From assembly GCA_020216575.1 (NCBI GenBank), contig JAIUYC010000328.1, positions 1 to 5,726 on the forward strand: a DNA stretch of 5,726 nucleotides, in the 5' to 3' direction. A model generated the notes under the pieces. The model had not been told where the DNA came from and did no database searches. It was given only the letters and a program-made list of their open reading frames with translations. How positions within the stretch are numbered: the stretch's first letter is position 1; every line of letters starts with the position of its first letter. Positions 4,790 through 5,726 of the stretch are shown here, in pieces. The stretch is from Coleofasciculus sp. S288. GTDB lineage: Bacteria; Cyanobacteriota; Cyanobacteriia; Cyanobacteriales; Coleofasciculaceae. A program made the translations under genes and the position numbers.

Positions 4790-5389
4790 ATGGCATACGA
4801 ACTTCCAGATCTACCTTATGCCTACGATGCGCTAGACCCTTATATCTCCGCTAAGACTTTTGAGTTTCATCACGACAAGCATCATGCGGCTTACGTGACT
4901 AACTACAACAAGATGGTGGAAGACGCCGGAATGGCTGACAAGTCAATCGAGGAAGTCATTAAGGCAACCTACAATGACTCGTCCAAGAGCGGTCTGTTCA
5001 ATAATGGAGCGCAGGCTTGGAATCACACGTTCTTCTGGAACAGTATGAAACCCGGTGGCGGCGGTGCTCCCACAGGTGCCGTAGCTGACAAGATCAATTC
5101 GGACTTGGGTGGCTATGACAAGTTCAAAGAAGATTTCAAGAAAGCTGCTGCAACCCAATTCGGTAGTGGCTGGGCTTGGCTTGTCCTCGACAATGGTACT
5201 CTCAAGATCGCCAACTCTCCTAATGCGGTCAACCCGATCGCATTAGGACAAACGCCTCTGCTGACTCTTGATGTCTGGGAACATGCCTACTATCTGGATT
5301 ACCAGAATAAGCGCCCCGACTTCATTGATGCGTTTATCAACAACCTGATTAACTGGGACTTCGTTAATCAGAATATGGCTGCTGCTTAG
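4790..5389 (+). CDS. sodB: Iron superoxide dismutase (Fe-SOD)
   Basis: This 199-residue enzyme converts superoxide to oxygen and hydrogen peroxide in the cytosol, protecting iron-sulphur enzymes and photosynthetic electron transport. The ATG at 4790 follows GAGAGGA (4774-4780) by 9 nt, and the N-terminus MAYELPDLPYAYDAL is canonical, with no signal peptide. The four metal ligands are visible: His27 (FEFHHDKHH), His79 (AWNHTFFWNSM), Asp161 and His165 (DVWEHAYYLDY). Gln75 in NNGAQAWNH sits in the N-terminal half, as in Fe-type and not Mn-type enzymes, and AATQFGSGWAWL (120-131) also fits Fe-SOD. Length is normal for the family (about 190-200). The gene appears monocistronic, with its own promoter candidate and terminator. 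No anomaly is seen. Confidence 0.97.
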   Translation: MAYELPDLPYAYDALDPYISAKTFEFHHDKHHAAYVTNYNKMVEDAGMADKSIEEVIKATYNDSSKSGLFNNGAQAWNHTFFWNSMKPGGGGAPTGAVADKINSDLGGYDKFKEDFKKAAATQFGSGWAWLVLDNGTLKIANSPNAVNPIALGQTPLLTLDVWEHAYYLDYQNKRPDFIDAFINNLINWDFVNQNMAAA

Positions 5390-5452
5390 TCATTTTCCCG
5401 ATCAGAGGGAAGCTAAGTACAGCTAATTCCTCTTGAATTAAGAACCAAAGAG

Positions 5453-5487
5453 GACAGTCACGACTAAAACTGTGGCTGTCTTTTCTT
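5453..5487 (+). terminator. Rho-independent terminator after sodB
   Basis: GACAGTCAC (5453-5461) pairs with GTGGCTGTC (5472-5480) over 9 bp with one G-U pair, around a 10-nt loop, followed by TTTTCTT. A few A/G-T pairs can extend the stem base. It lies 63 nt after the sodB stop. Confidence 0.82.
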
Positions 5488-5522
5488 AAGAGTGAGTGAT
5501 GCCCTACTAAATTTGATGGCTG

Positions 5523-5726
5523 ATGGATAGTAAAGATTTAGCGCAATACATTGAAGCTACAGATAGCATTTCCAAGCCCTGGCTGTTAGTGCAATTGCGC
5601 TTGCAGAAACTCCAAGAGCAAAGAGCAACACTGTCACCCGATGCCTACGCCACAAGCTTAGAGGATATTCATCAGGATTTGATGAATCTTGGGGAATGGT
5701 GGAAGGGCATCGAAGGTGAGGTTTTT
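5523..5726 (+). CDS. Conserved-type cyanobacterial hypothetical protein, 5' part (cut at right edge)
   Basis: The frame from ATG 5523 stays open to the last base (68 codons). It begins MDSKDLAQYIEATDSISKPW, continues LLVQLRLQKLQEQRATLSPDAY, and reads DIHQDLMNLGEWWKGIEGEVF at the edge. It appears mostly helical and charged, with no signal peptide or membrane segment. An in-frame TGA (5514-5516) rules out a longer start. The overlapping ATG at 5516 leads only to a 4-codon frame. No strong Shine-Dalgarno site is seen. The sequence resembles short unnamed proteins I associate with cyanobacteria; I cannot assign a function. It starts 36 bp after the sodB terminator, so it is probably transcribed separately. 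Confidence 0.68.
   Translation, partial: MDSKDLAQYIEATDSISKPWLLVQLRLQKLQEQRATLSPDAYATSLEDIHQDLMNLGEWWKGIEGEVF

Noticed and set aside
1..5726. CRISPR array, tRNA or rRNA genes
   Set aside because: I saw no regularly spaced repeats beyond the three heptamers, no tRNA T-arm/anticodon layout, and no rRNA-like sequence.

Overview
The window looks like a cyanobacterial chromosome, probably from a filamentous species. It has a perfect HIP1 octamer (GCGATCGC, 255-262) plus scattered GATCGC/GCGATCG cores. It carries CHAT-domain (caspase-like) genes, a Nif11-family peptide gene, a chloroplast-like group II intron with an RT-HNH protein, heptameric short tandem repeats, and an iron superoxide dismutase of cyanobacterial type. 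I do not name a species.

Layout. 1-225 (+) is the C-terminal end of one CHAT-domain protein, cut by the window edge. 363-1325 (-) is a second, convergent CHAT domain. Its His/Cys dyad is intact, but the upstream part of the gene is missing and there is no convincing start codon, so it is probably a 5'-truncated remnant. From 1462 a small gene with a strong Shine-Dalgarno site and GTG start runs rightward. It encodes the first half of a Nif11-type leader peptide, stops abruptly at 1597, and resumes at about 3748, ending at 3878. Between the halves is a 2.15-kb group II intron in sense orientation, with a GTGCG 5' end, EBS1 matching IBS1 over 6 nt, domain V, and domain VI with a bulged A. Joining the exons gives an 88-residue precursor with a double-glycine leader end (LEEVAGG) and a 17-residue cysteine-free tail. 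A rho-independent terminator follows the gene.

The intron protein has an intact reverse transcriptase (YADD) and maturase region. Its C-terminal HNH endonuclease lies in the -1 frame. The break falls within a perfect 10-bp inverted repeat that also contains a formal C_CCU_UUG heptamer. Domain V has an unusual G-A opposition at its catalytic AGC triad and an A-C mismatch in the distal stem. Together these suggest an intron copy that is decaying or depends on help in trans, which matters because the Nif11 peptide can be made only if the intron splices.

Downstream are ordinary genes on the + strand: a TIGR00725/SLOG-type Rossmann nucleotide-binding protein (4026-4523), sodB (4790-5389) with its own candidate promoter and a clear terminator, and the 5' part of a short conserved cyanobacterial-type hypothetical protein (5523 to window end). 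No peptide-modifying enzyme or transporter gene is present, so the fate of the Nif11 precursor cannot be read from this window.
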